Assembly (NCBI RefSeq): GCF_902490045.1
Contig: NZ_CABUCJ010000029.1
Coordinates: 1-24,311 of the forward strand
DNA length: 24,311 bases
From: an uncultured Anaerotruncus sp.
GTDB lineage: Bacteria; Bacillota; Clostridia; Oscillospirales; Ruminococcaceae
Reading direction: 5' to 3'
Shown here: positions 5,598-15,017 of the stretch, piece by piece
How the letters are laid out: every line of letters starts with the position of its first letter
How positions within the stretch are numbered: position 1 is the stretch's first letter
Notes under the pieces: model-generated
The model's database searches: none
The model's input: only the letters and a program-made list of their open reading frames with translations
Told to the model about the DNA's origin: nothing
Made by a program: the position numbers and the translations under genes

Positions 5598-7679
5598 CTA
5601 TACCCGCAGGAGCAGGTCGGTGTAGGTCGGCATCGGCCAGCAGGCCCCGTCCATGATCGTCTCGGCGGCGTCGCAGGCGGCCCGCAGGCTCTCCATGCAC
5701 AGGCGGATATCGCTGCGCATGAACTCGGCGTGGGCGTGCACGTCCTCGATCGACTGGCTGCGCGCGTAGGCGTCCCGCAGGGCGGCCAGCTCGCTGTCGA
5801 TCTGGTCGACGAGTGCGGTGAGGGTGTCGAGCAGCCGCACGGTGGAGACCGCCGCCGCGCCCGCGGTGCGCATCCGGTTGACCGTCTCGGCGATCTCGCC
5901 GGTGTAGCGCACAACGGCGGGGTAGACCTGCCGACGCACCATCTCGATGAGGGTCGCGGCCTCGATGCCGACGACCTTGACGTAGTTTTCCAGAAGGATT
6001 TCATGCCGGGAGATGCACTCGGCCTCGGTAAAGACGCCCTGCCGTGCGAAGAGGGCGATGTTTTTGGGCGCGACGAGGCGGTCGAACGCCTCGACGGTCG
6101 AGGGGATGACGGGCAGGCCGCGCCGCCGGGCCTCCCGGACCCACGCCTCGGAATAGTTGTTCCCGTTATAGATGATGCGGCCGTGCTTCTGCATGACCTC
6201 CGAAATGATGGCGCAGATTTCCGCGTCGCGGCCGGCGGAACGCTCCAACCGGTCGGAGAAGCCGGAAAACACGTCGGCGAGCGCGGTGTTGAGCACGACG
6301 TTTGTCAGCGCGATCGACTGGGACGCGCCCGGCATGCGGAACTCGAACTTGTTTCCGGTAAAGGCGAAGGGGGAGGTGCGGTTGCGGTCGGAGTCGTCCT
6401 TGACCAGCTCGGGCAGCGCGTCCACGCCGGTCTTGAGCAGCTGGAGGTGCTCCTCCGGGCAGCCGCCTCCCTCCGAGAAGGAGAAGAGGGCGCGCGTGAG
6501 CGCCTCCCCGAGAAAGACGGAGATCACCGGCGGCGGCGCCTCGCAGCCGCCGAGGCGCTGGTCGTTGCCCGCGCAGGCGGCCGACGCGCGCAGCAGGTCG
6601 CCGTACTCGTCCACCACCTGGATGAAGGCCGCCGCCAGCAGCAGGAAGCGGCGGTTCCGGGCCGGGTCCTTGGAGGGGGAGAGCAGGTTTTTGCCGGTGT
6701 CGGTGACGAGGGAATAGTTGTTGTGCTTGCCGCTGCCGTTGATGCCCGCGAAGGGCTTTTCATGCAGCAGGCAGGCGAGGTTTTTCTTTTTGGCGACGAC
6801 CCGCATCATCTCCATCGTGAGCTGGTTGTGGTCGCAGGCGATGTTTGCCTGGTCGTAGACGGGGGCCAGCTCGTGCTGGGCGGGGGCCGCCTCATTGTGC
6901 TTGGTTTTGGCGGGCACCCCCAGCGACCAGAGCTCCTCGTCGAGCGCGCGCATGAAGTCGGACACCCGCAGGCGGATGCGCCCGCAGTAGTGGTCGTCGA
7001 GCTCCTGTCCCTTGGGGGGCTTGGCGCCGATGAGTGTGCGCCCGCAGATTTTCAGGTCGAGCCGCTGCTCATAGAGCGCGCGGTCGATGAGGAAATATTC
7101 CTGTTCCGCGCCGACCGTCGGGATGACGCAGGAGACCTGCTCCTCGCCGATCAGTCGGAGCAGGCGCACCCCCTCGGCGTTCAGCGCCTGCATGGAACGC
7201 AGCAGGGGGGTCTTCTGGTCGAGCGCCTCGCCGCCGTAGGAGCAGAAGGCGGTCGGGATATAGAGGGTGCCGTCCTTGACGAAGGCGGGGGAGGTGGGGT
7301 CCCAGGTGGTGTAGCCGCGCGCCTCGAAGGTGGCGCGCAGGCCGCCCGAGGGAAAGCTCGACGCGTCCGGTTCCCCCTTGATGAGCGCCTTGGAGGAAAA
7401 TTCGAGCATCATGCCGCCCTCGCCGTCCGGCTCGATGAACGCGTCGTGCTTGCCGGCGGTGATGTTGGTCAGCGGCTGGAACCAGTGGGTGTAGTGGGTC
7501 GCGCCCTGCGCGACCGCCCAGTCCTTCATCCCCTCCGCGACTGCCTGCGCGATCGACGGGTCGAGCGGCAGCCCCGCCTCCCGGGTGCGCCGCAGGCTTT
7601 CGTAAACCTCGCGCGAGAGATGCTCGCGCATCGCGGCGTCGCCGAACACCCGGCAGCCGAACAGCTTTGTCAAATCCAT
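5598..7679 (-). CDS. glnA: Glutamine synthetase type III
   Basis: This 693-residue enzyme forms glutamine from glutamate, ammonia and ATP. Length of about 700 residues marks the GSIII class, far longer than GSI or GSII. Class motifs are PTVGAEQEYFLID (about 187-199), KTKHNEAAPAQHELAP (258-273) and GINGSGKHNNYS (312-323). GGGAGGG stands 6 nt before the ATG at 7679. The long antisense frame over the same region has no recognisable product. It lies downstream of asnA on the same strand, so two ammonia-fixing enzymes sit together, but a 363-bp repeat-rich spacer makes a simple operon uncertain. Confidence 0.95.
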   Translation of the reverse strand: MDLTKLFGCRVFGDAAMREHLSREVYESLRRTREAGLPLDPSIAQAVAEGMKDWAVAQGATHYTHWFQPLTNITAGKHDAFIEPDGEGGMMLEFSSKALIKGEPDASSFPSGGLRATFEARGYTTWDPTSPAFVKDGTLYIPTAFCSYGGEALDQKTPLLRSMQALNAEGVRLLRLIGEEQVSCVIPTVGAEQEYFLIDRALYEQRLDLKICGRTLIGAKPPKGQELDDHYCGRIRLRVSDFMRALDEELWSLGVPAKTKHNEAAPAQHELAPVYDQANIACDHNQLTMEMMRVVAKKKNLACLLHEKPFAGINGSGKHNNYSLVTDTGKNLLSPSKDPARNRRFLLLAAAFIQVVDEYGDLLRASAACAGNDQRLGGCEAPPPVISVFLGEALTRALFSFSEGGGCPEEHLQLLKTGVDALPELVKDDSDRNRTSPFAFTGNKFEFRMPGASQSIALTNVVLNTALADVFSGFSDRLERSAGRDAEICAIISEVMQKHGRIIYNGNNYSEAWVREARRRGLPVIPSTVEAFDRLVAPKNIALFARQGVFTEAECISRHEILLENYVKVVGIEAATLIEMVRRQVYPAVVRYTGEIAETVNRMRTAGAAAVSTVRLLDTLTALVDQIDSELAALRDAYARSQSIEDVHAHAEFMRSDIRLCMESLRAACDAAETIMDGACWPMPTYTDLLLRV

Positions 7680-8042
7680 GTGTTTCCCTCCCTCTCCGTT
7701 TCCCGCGCTTAGGCGGGCCTGCTTTCTTTTTTCTTGTAAAAGAAAGCAGCAAAGAAAATACGCTTAAAGGATAGAGCGTTTCGCGCCCGCGGGCGCGACG
7801 CGGGGCTCTGCCCCGCGACCCCGCCGCCTTTTGGAAAAGGCGGGCGAAAACTTTTATTTTATAAGGCGCGCCTGAACCAAACATTTTAAAGGGGTCCAGG
7901 GGACCTTTCCAAGGCCGGCGAAAACTTTTGTCTCACGGGGCGCGCGTATAGGCGAAGCGCCGCGTCACGCCTGAACCAAAAGTTTTAAAGGGGTCCAGGG
8001 GAAACTTTTTCAAAAGTTCCCCCTGGCAAAAGTTCCCCCTGG
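7680..8042. repeat. Repeat-rich intergenic spacer between asnA and glnA
   Basis: No gene is seen. The spacer is a mosaic of hairpins and short repeats. A 34-bp unit beginning GCCTGAACCAAA occurs at 7870-7903 and 7969-8002 with two mismatches; GGCGAAAACTTTT occurs at 7843-7855 and 7917-7929; CAAAAGTTCCCCCTGG is duplicated in tandem at 8011-8026 and 8027-8042. A stem forms between 7995-8009 and 8012-8026 with one mismatch. GC-rich hairpins lie near 7780-7845 (for example GCGGGGCTCTGCCCCGC) and an AT-rich one near 7721-7748. On the minus strand the hairpin next to the asnA stop could act as a terminator. These look like dispersed REP-type elements. Confidence 0.75.
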
Positions 8043-9056
8043 TTATAATAGGTGGATGCCCGACGCCTCGCAGGCGTCGCGCATATCCTCCGGCCAGACG
8101 GATGTCTGCACCTCGCCGATGTGCGCCTTTTGAAGCATCGCCATGCAGATGCGGCTCTGGCCGACGCCGCCGCCCATCGTGAGCGGGAGGCGGCCCTCCA
8201 GCAGCATTTTGTGGAAGGGCATCGACGCGCGCTCGGTGTGCCCGGAAATTTCGAGCTGGCGGCGCAGCGCATCGGCGTCGACACGGATGCCCATCGAGGA
8301 GAGCTCGAGCGCCCGCCCGAGCACCGGATACCAGATGATGATGTCGCCGTTTAAGGACCAGTCGTCGTAGTCGGGCGCGCGGCCGTCGTGGGGCCTGCCG
8401 GATTTGAGCGCCCCGCCGATCTGCATGATAAAGACCGCGCCGTATTTTTTGGCGGCGGCGTCCTCCCGCTCCTTGGGGGAGAGGCTGGGGTATTCGTCCT
8501 CGAGCTGCTGGCTCGTGACGAAGGAGATCTGCTCGGGCAGGTAGCGTTCGAGGCAGGAGAACTGGTTGGAAAGGGTCTCCTGCGTCTTGCAGAGCGCCTT
8601 CATAATCTGCCGCACGGTGTCCTGCAGCGTCTGGACGCACCGCTGCTCGCGGGTGATGACCTTCTCCCAGTCCCACTGGTCGACATAGACTGAATGGAGG
8701 TTGTCGAGCACCTCGTCGCGGCGGATGGCGTTCATGTCGGTATAAAGCCCGGTGCCGGGCGCGAAGCCGTAGCGCGCGAGCGCGAGGCGCTTCCATTTGG
8801 CCAGCGAGTGGACGATCTGCACGTCGGAGCCGAGGTCGAGGATATCGAACTGCACCGGCCGTTCGACGCCGTTGAGGTCGTCGTTGAGGCCGGTTTCGGG
8901 CTGTACGAAGAGGGGCGCGGAGACACGCGTCAATTCGAGGTAGCGCGCGAGCTCCCGCTCAAAGGTATCCTTCGCCAGCTTGATGGCGATCTCGGTCTCC
9001 ATAATGTCCAGCTTGGAAAAATAGTGCTCCGGCAGGGAAAGGTTTCTCACCGACAT
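8043..9056 (-). CDS. asnA: Aspartate-ammonia ligase (asparagine synthetase A)
   Basis: This 337-residue enzyme makes asparagine from aspartate and free ammonia with ATP cleavage to AMP; it is related to class II aminoacyl-tRNA synthetases. Matching segments include QPETGLNDDLNGVERPV, VHSLAKWKR, DMNAIRRDE, VDQWDWEKVI and, near the end, TMGGGVGQSR with the arginine-containing motif 3-like element. Length fits the usual 330-340 residues. The ATG at 9056 is chosen because AAAGGATGG stands upstream and the protein family begins there; an in-frame ATG 15 codons earlier is not supported. A promoter lies directly upstream. Its neighbour glnA also consumes ammonia. Confidence 0.94.
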   Translation of the reverse strand: MSVRNLSLPEHYFSKLDIMETEIAIKLAKDTFERELARYLELTRVSAPLFVQPETGLNDDLNGVERPVQFDILDLGSDVQIVHSLAKWKRLALARYGFAPGTGLYTDMNAIRRDEVLDNLHSVYVDQWDWEKVITREQRCVQTLQDTVRQIMKALCKTQETLSNQFSCLERYLPEQISFVTSQQLEDEYPSLSPKEREDAAAKKYGAVFIMQIGGALKSGRPHDGRAPDYDDWSLNGDIIIWYPVLGRALELSSMGIRVDADALRRQLEISGHTERASMPFHKMLLEGRLPLTMGGGVGQSRICMAMLQKAHIGEVQTSVWPEDMRDACEASGIHLL

Positions 9057-9112
9057 GGGGGATGACCATCCTTTCAAAATCCGCCCGCGGACGGAAAACA
9101 ATTCATTTCATT

Positions 9113-9141
9113 ATTCTACCATCCGCGGCCCTTCCATGCAA
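9113..9141 (-). promoter_or_regulatory. asnA: Sigma-A type promoter of asnA
   Basis: TTGCAT (9136-9141), a 17-bp spacer and TAGAAT (9113-9118) on the minus strand, about 57 nt before the asnA start codon. Confidence 0.65.
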
Positions 9142-9171
9142 GAGAAATTCCACCATCCGGGCGGCCGGGTG

Positions 9172-9200
9172 TTGACGAAAAAGGAAACAACGGTTACAAT
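9172..9200 (+). promoter_or_regulatory. Sigma-A type promoter of the ChrB-like gene
   Basis: TTGACG (9172-9177), a 17-bp spacer and TACAAT (9195-9200), about 72 nt before the start codon and divergent from the asnA promoter. Confidence 0.75.
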
Positions 9201-9271
9201 AAAATCAGAACGCGCCCCATTGTGTGTGGAGGGACGCGAAATTTGTCGATACGAGTTGGGAGGTGGGCCGC

Positions 9272-9805
9272 ATGCCGCGGACCGTCTGGCTGGCGCTGAG
9301 CTATAACGTGCCGATCAATCCCTCAAAGGCGCGGGTCTACGTCTGGCGCAAGCTCAAGGAGATCGGCGCCGAATACTTCAAGCAGGGGGTCGCCCTGCTG
9401 CCCAACACGGCCCAGAGCATGCAGCAGTTTTCCGCCCTCGCGCAGAAGATCCGACAGCTTGGGGGGGAGGCGTCGATCGTCGAACTCCGCTTTACCGACC
9501 CGGCGGATGAGGCGCAGATGACCGCCCGCTTCAAAAAACAGGTGGACGACGAATACACCGAGCTGCTCTCCGACTGCGCGAACGTGCTGCTCATGCTCAA
9601 AAGGCCCGAACAGCCGCTGACCGCGCAGGAGACCGAGCGCATCCGCCAGATGGTCAAGCGCTACCGCAAGACCCGTTCCCGCGATTTTTTCAAGGCCGCC
9701 GAGGCCAAGGAGATCGAAACGGGCATCAACGAGATCATCGACGGGGTCAAGGGGGTCGCCGCCGATCTGGGCAAGCAGCTGCGCCGGATGATGGACGTCG
9801 TCTAG
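9272..9805 (+). CDS. ChrB N-terminal-domain protein
   Basis: This 177-residue protein resembles the N-terminal domain of ChrB, found in chromate-resistance regulators. The opening WLALSYNVPINPSKARVYVWRKLKEIGA followed by LLPNT and an LGGEA-containing segment is the family pattern: a short strand, a helix with RVYVWRKL, and a second alpha-beta unit. The C-terminal half (about 90-177) is helical and charged and I do not recognise a ChrB C-terminal domain in it. The ATG at 9272 is preceded by GGGAGGTGG; an earlier in-frame ATG at 9224 lacks one. No chromate transporter ChrA is nearby, so a role in chromate is not supported. Its stop overlaps that of hemW in a shared CTAG. Confidence 0.72.
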   Translation: MPRTVWLALSYNVPINPSKARVYVWRKLKEIGAEYFKQGVALLPNTAQSMQQFSALAQKIRQLGGEASIVELRFTDPADEAQMTARFKKQVDDEYTELLSDCANVLLMLKRPEQPLTAQETERIRQMVKRYRKTRSRDFFKAAEAKEIETGINEIIDGVKGVAADLGKQLRRMMDVV

Positions 9806-10908
9806 TCGAGCAGTTCCCCGATCACCGCGTTGGAGAGGAGAAAGCCCTTCGCCGTGAGGCGCAGCCCGTCCGAATCGAGCCTTATCAGCCCGCCGGGAAT
9901 CCGGCGGGCTTTTTCGCGCAGTTCGTCCGCGTCAAAGGCGGGACAGCGGGCGGCGAGGGCCTCCCACCGCACCCCTTCGGAGAGACGCAGGCGGAGCATC
10001 ACATATTCCTCCGCGTCTCCGCCCGGCCCGTCGTCGACGGCATGGGAAAAGTCCCCGTCCGACGCGAGGAACCCTTGCAGGTCGCGCGGGAAATAGAACC
10101 GCCGCCCGTTTACGAACGAATGGGCGGACGGCCCCACGCCGAGATATTCCCGGCAGTCCCAGTATTTGAGGTTGTGGCGGGCTGTGCGGCCCTCCCGCGC
10201 GAAATTGCTGATCTCGTACTGCTTCCAGCCGCCCGCCTCCAGCGCTCCAACCGCGTGCAGGTAGGCTTCCGCCTGTCCCTCCTCGTCCGGGCAGAAAGCC
10301 GCAACGCCCTGCCGGTCGAAGGGGGTGCCCGGCTCGATCTTGAGCAGGTAGGCGCTCACATGCTCCGCGCCGAGCCTGCCGCACAGGCCGACCGCCCGGT
10401 CGATATCCGCGAGGGTCTGGCCGGGGGTGGCGAGCATGAGGTCGAGGGAAAAGTGCTCGAAGCCGCAACCCCGCGCCGCCTCCACCGCCGAAGACACGTC
10501 GGCGGCGGTATGCAGCCGCCCAAGCCGCTCAAGCTGTCCGTCGTCCGCGCTCTGCATCCCGAAGGAGAGCCGGTTGACGCCCGCCGCACGCAGGGTTGCA
10601 AGCTCGGGCCCGAGCGCCGAATGGGGGTTGCATTCGACCGTGATTTCCGCGTCCGCGGCGATTCTGAAGCGCGCGTCCGCCGCCCTGAGGATGCGCGAAA
10701 GGCGGCGGCCCCCCAATACCGATGGGGTGCCGCCGCCGAAGTAGACGGTGTCGAGCGGCGCGAGCGCGTAGGGCGCCCGCTCGAGGGAGCGGATGACCGC
10801 GCCGGTATAGGCGTCCATCAGCGCCCCCTCCGCCGCCACCGAATAGAAATCGCAGTAGGGGCACTTGCGCTCGCAGAAGGGGATGTGGATGTAGAGAGCG
10901 TCACACAT
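9802..10908 (-). CDS. hemW: Radical SAM heme chaperone HemW (HemN-like)
   Basis: This 368-residue protein belongs to the HemN/HemW group of radical SAM proteins. The cluster motif CERKCPYC has Cys12, Cys16 and Cys19, and YFGGGTPS follows near residue 56. The order CPYCDFYS and the short length fit HemW, the heme-trafficking protein often mislabelled coproporphyrinogen oxidase, rather than true HemN, which has a further conserved cysteine in this motif. AAAGGAG stands upstream of the ATG. It follows lepA on the same strand, a common Firmicutes arrangement, with a 130-bp gap holding hairpin repeats. Its stop codon overlaps the convergent ChrB-like gene. Confidence 0.92.
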   Translation of the reverse strand: MCDALYIHIPFCERKCPYCDFYSVAAEGALMDAYTGAVIRSLERAPYALAPLDTVYFGGGTPSVLGGRRLSRILRAADARFRIAADAEITVECNPHSALGPELATLRAAGVNRLSFGMQSADDGQLERLGRLHTAADVSSAVEAARGCGFEHFSLDLMLATPGQTLADIDRAVGLCGRLGAEHVSAYLLKIEPGTPFDRQGVAAFCPDEEGQAEAYLHAVGALEAGGWKQYEISNFAREGRTARHNLKYWDCREYLGVGPSAHSFVNGRRFYFPRDLQGFLASDGDFSHAVDDGPGGDAEEYVMLRLRLSEGVRWEALAARCPAFDADELREKARRIPGGLIRLDSDGLRLTAKGFLLSNAVIGELLD

Positions 10909-10953
10909 GGGGGGTCTCCTTTTGCCGTTCTGCGGCGGCCTGCAGGCCTCATG

Positions 10954-11016
10954 TTGGGTTTGCCGCTCGGGGAGCGGCGCAGCTTTTAGATATGCCGCTC
11001 ATCGGGCGGCAAACCC
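10954..11016. repeat. Hairpin repeat element between hemW and lepA
   Basis: TGCCGCTC-GGGGAGCGGC at 10961-10977 and TGCCGCTCATCGGGCGGC at 10993-11010 are two copies of a small hairpin unit. The outer ends GGGTTTGCCGC and GCGGCAAACCC make a larger inverted repeat of the whole element. The same unit occurs twice at the end of the window. Confidence 0.7.
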
Positions 11017-11038
11017 AAAACCGCCGCGGTGAGTCCTT

Positions 11039-12847
<1,809 letters not shown>

Positions 12848-12904
12848 GTTACCCTGCCGTTTCCGCCCGTCCAAGGGGCATTCCTGAAATTTTTCCAATA
12901 CTAA

Positions 12905-12934
12905 ATTATAGCATAACCGCCCGGCGGGATGCAA
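12905..12934 (-). promoter_or_regulatory. lepA: Sigma-A type promoter of lepA
   Basis: TTGCAT (12929-12934), an 18-bp spacer and a perfect TATAAT (12905-12910) on the minus strand, about 58 nt from the start codon. Confidence 0.75.
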
Positions 12935-12939
12935 TACGG

Positions 12940-13147
12940 CACGGCGGCGTTTCCTTTTGCCTCAAATGTTGCTGGAATTAACGCCGTCGATTTCACCGCT
13001 TACCATTGAAATCAAGTTGTCCAGAGGGGTTCCCGCTCTCGTTGACAGGTTGACAGCTTTACATAGGCTCCCGAAAATCGCAAATGTTATACACTTGCCC
13101 TGCTTGCCGTTCCGTGCAACAGCTTTATACTCCCTTTTTTCGCTTTA
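12940..13147. other. Non-coding left edge of the AT-rich island
   Basis: Together with the lepA promoter and the promoter at 13148-13176 this is the rest of a 444-bp gene-free stretch. Base composition falls here from GC-rich to AT-rich. TTGACAGGTTGACAG near 13043 looks like a doubled -35-type sequence but has no good -10 at the right distance. I see no integrase, att-like repeat or tRNA. Confidence 0.5.
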
Positions 13148-13176
13148 TTGACTTGTCGTTGGATGCATACTATGAT
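13148..13176 (+). promoter_or_regulatory. Promoter of the DxDxDG protein / sigma / anti-sigma operon
   Basis: TTGACT (13148-13153), a 17-bp spacer and TATGAT (13171-13176), followed by a leader of about 110 nt. It looks like a housekeeping promoter; a second, sigma-specific promoter is not obvious. Confidence 0.65.
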
Positions 13177-13291
13177 TAAAGAAAGAATGTGTTATAAATC
13201 AAAAATTTTTAAGTCTTTGAATGGATTGGCTTCCTTGAATCGTATTAGGCATGAAGTCGAAAACGGCTATCAAAAAATGGAGGCTTTCAAC

Positions 13292-13636
13292 ATGAAAAAG
13301 ACGCTGACAGGATTGCTTGCTATGGTGTTGCTTTTAAGCATTACCACAACTGCCGCCTTTGCCGCCGGACGTGGACAAGGCCGCAACTATGTCGATGCAG
13401 ATGGAGACGGTATCTGTGACCGGGCTGACGGTATCTGCAATTTTGTGGATGCAGACGGCGATGGTGTCTGCGATTACCGTACTGATGGAACGGGAACGAC
13501 TTATTCCCAAAAGTTTTTTATAGATGCTGACAATGACGGGGTTTGCGACAACTATGCTTCCAAAACTCCCCCTCGAGATGGGACAGGCCGAGGTTGGGGC
13601 CAGGGCCGTGGTTGCCGGGGAGGTCGCGGAAGGTAA
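13292..13636 (+). CDS. Small secreted protein with three DxDxDG repeats (putative calcium-binding)
   Basis: This 114-residue protein has a signal peptide (residues 1-25, KK, Leu-rich core, AFAA cleavage region). Three copies of a 12-residue unit follow: NYVDADGDGICD (32-43), NFVDADGDGVCD (50-61) and FFIDADNDGVCD (75-86). The D-x-D-x-D-G core is like the calcium loops of EF-hands or thrombospondin type 3 repeats, and each unit ends in a cysteine that could pair. The tail is Gly/Arg-rich (GRGWGQGRGCRGGRGR). GGAGG stands 8 nt before the ATG. It is the first gene of an operon with the sigma and anti-sigma genes, which suggests an extracellular ligand, effector or sensor part of that circuit. Function unknown. 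Confidence 0.8.
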   Translation: MKKTLTGLLAMVLLLSITTTAAFAAGRGQGRNYVDADGDGICDRADGICNFVDADGDGVCDYRTDGTGTTYSQKFFIDADNDGVCDNYASKTPPRDGTGRGWGQGRGCRGGRGR

Positions 13637-13651
13637 GAACGGAGCGTTGGG

Positions 13652-14137
13652 ATGCACAGCGAGAAAGAGGTAGAACGGGCTATAACGCAATATGCCGATA
13701 TGATCCGGCGGTTGTGCATGGTTCATCTGAAAAATCGAGCTGACACGGAGGACATATTTCAAACGGTGTTTATGAAATATGTCCTTTATTCCCATGTCTT
13801 TGAAAGCGCAGAACACGAAAAAGCGTGGTTTATTCGGGTTACGATTAACGCTTGCAAGGATTTACTTAAAAACTTTTTTCGTCGGCGTACTGTGTCATTG
13901 GAAGATCTGCTCGAACGACCCGCAGAAATACCACCGGATTATCGCGATGTTTTAGAAGCCGTCCTCTCCCTCCCACAAAAATATCGGGATGTTGTATATT
14001 TGCATTATTATGAAGATTACACCGCCCCACAAATTAGTCGGATTTTGGACAAAAATATCAATACCATTTACACGCTGTTACATCGTTCCAAGCAGATGCT
14101 TCGGGAGAAATTGGGGGGTGATGAATATGGATGGTAA
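13652..14137 (+). CDS. ECF-type RNA polymerase sigma factor
   Basis: This 161-residue protein has only regions 2 and 4 of sigma-70. Region 2 covers about residues 10-80 (DTEDIFQTVFMKYV, then AWFIRVTINACKDLLKNFFRR). Region 4 covers about 105-155 (LPQKYRDVVYLHYYEDYTAPQIS, then NTIYTLLHRSKQMLREKL, the DNA-binding helix-turn-helix). GGAG stands 7 nt before the ATG, 15 nt after the DxDxDG gene. The last codons overlap the start of the anti-sigma gene, the usual arrangement for a sigma/anti-sigma pair. Codon and base use are AT-richer than the core genes on either side. Confidence 0.92.
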   Translation: MHSEKEVERAITQYADMIRRLCMVHLKNRADTEDIFQTVFMKYVLYSHVFESAEHEKAWFIRVTINACKDLLKNFFRRRTVSLEDLLERPAEIPPDYRDVLEAVLSLPQKYRDVVYLHYYEDYTAPQISRILDKNINTIYTLLHRSKQMLREKLGGDEYGW

Positions 14138-14894
14138 AATCAAGGCTTCTTTTGACTATGTGCTGGCCGGGGACGAATTAAAAGAAAAAACCCTTGCTTT
14201 TATCAGGAAGCAAACAAGCGGATCAGTCAAAAAGACAAGAGGTAACTATCGCTATGCGATTGCCGCTGTCTGCATTTTCTTCCTGTTCATCGGTGGGAAC
14301 TGGTTTTATTTCTCTCCGACTGCACAAATCAGCATCGATATTAACCCATCTATTGAATTGGGCATCAACCGTTTTGACAAGGTAATTTCAGTAGTCGGCT
14401 ATAATGAAGATGGCCGGACATTGGCAGAAGCACTTGATATTAGATTTCAGAACTACGATGATGCTGTTACTAAGCTGCTGGAAGAAGAAAGTATTGCAAA
14501 ACTGTTGTTTAATGACGCCGTTCTGACTTTAACCGTCGTGGGACAAAATAGAGTGCAAACAGATAAAATCCTTATGGATTTAGAGGCTTGCACGATGGGA
14601 CATCAAAACACCTATTGCTACCGTGCGGATACAGAAGCAATGAGCCACGCCCATGAGGCAGGGCTGTCTTACGGAAAATACCGTGCGTTTTTAGAACTGT
14701 CCTCACTTGATCCTAATATTACACCGGAACAAATACGAGGCATGACTATGCGGGAAATTCAGGAGTTGCTTCAGTCTCTGTCAAAGGACGATGAACTGCC
14801 GCCAAATGAAAGCTACGGGCATGGAAATCATGGTCAAGGACAAGGCCACGGTCATGGCTATGGCGGCAGATGGAATCGAGGAAATGGAAATTAA
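14127..14894 (+). CDS. RsgI-like transmembrane anti-sigma factor
   Basis: This 255-residue protein has a short cytoplasmic N-terminus (1-42) that should hold the sigma factor, one membrane helix (about 43-62) and an outer domain. The outer domain starts SIDINPSIELGINRFDKVISV, the hallmark of RsgI-type anti-sigma factors; Asn73-Pro74 matches the site at which RsgI proteins are reported to self-cleave. The C-terminus is rich in Gly and His (GHGNHGQGQGHGHG, about 231-244), possibly metal-binding or surface-exposed. RsgI proteins normally partner SigI; here the neighbour is an ECF sigma. The ATG at 14127 has GGGGGG at a suitable distance; an ATG two codons earlier (14121) is possible. It overlaps the sigma gene. 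Confidence 0.87.
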   Translation: MDGKIKASFDYVLAGDELKEKTLAFIRKQTSGSVKKTRGNYRYAIAAVCIFFLFIGGNWFYFSPTAQISIDINPSIELGINRFDKVISVVGYNEDGRTLAEALDIRFQNYDDAVTKLLEEESIAKLLFNDAVLTLTVVGQNRVQTDKILMDLEACTMGHQNTYCYRADTEAMSHAHEAGLSYGKYRAFLELSSLDPNITPEQIRGMTMREIQELLQSLSKDDELPPNESYGHGNHGQGQGHGHGYGGRWNRGNGN

Positions 14895-14953
14895 GCACAT
14901 CAATAGCGAGCCCTGTCAATCATGCCATTCAGAGGGCATCTAATTTCTTACTC

Positions 14954-14997
14954 CTGGTCAAAATGACCAGATGTTAAAATGAGCCTGACTAATCAGG
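14954..14997. promoter_or_regulatory. Two short inverted repeats before the P-loop protein gene
   Basis: CTGGTCA-AAA-TGACCAG (14954-14970) and CCTGA-CTAA-TCAGG (14984-14997) lie in the 123-bp gap between the anti-sigma gene and the P-loop protein gene. The first is a perfect 7-bp palindrome. They may be operators or weak hairpins; neither has a proper T tract. Confidence 0.4.
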
Positions 14998-15017
14998 ATT
15001 TAGAGGGATAAGTATAA

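Noticed and set aside
5520..7712. 730-codon open frame on + opposite glnA
   Set aside because: It is an antisense shadow of a GC-rich gene: no recognisable domains, low-complexity Gly/Val/Arg composition, and it crosses the bidirectional terminator.
8011..8042. Tandem 16-bp repeat as a CRISPR fragment
   Set aside because: The copies are directly adjacent with no spacers and no cas genes are present.
12940..13147. tRNA or attachment site at the island edge
   Set aside because: No cloverleaf-compatible stems or T-loop-like sequence could be found, and no matching direct repeat near 15.65 kb.
13292..13636. Dockerin identity for the DxDxDG protein
   Set aside because: The repeats are 12 residues ending in Cys and lack the helix that follows each calcium loop in dockerins; no cohesin or cellulase genes are near.
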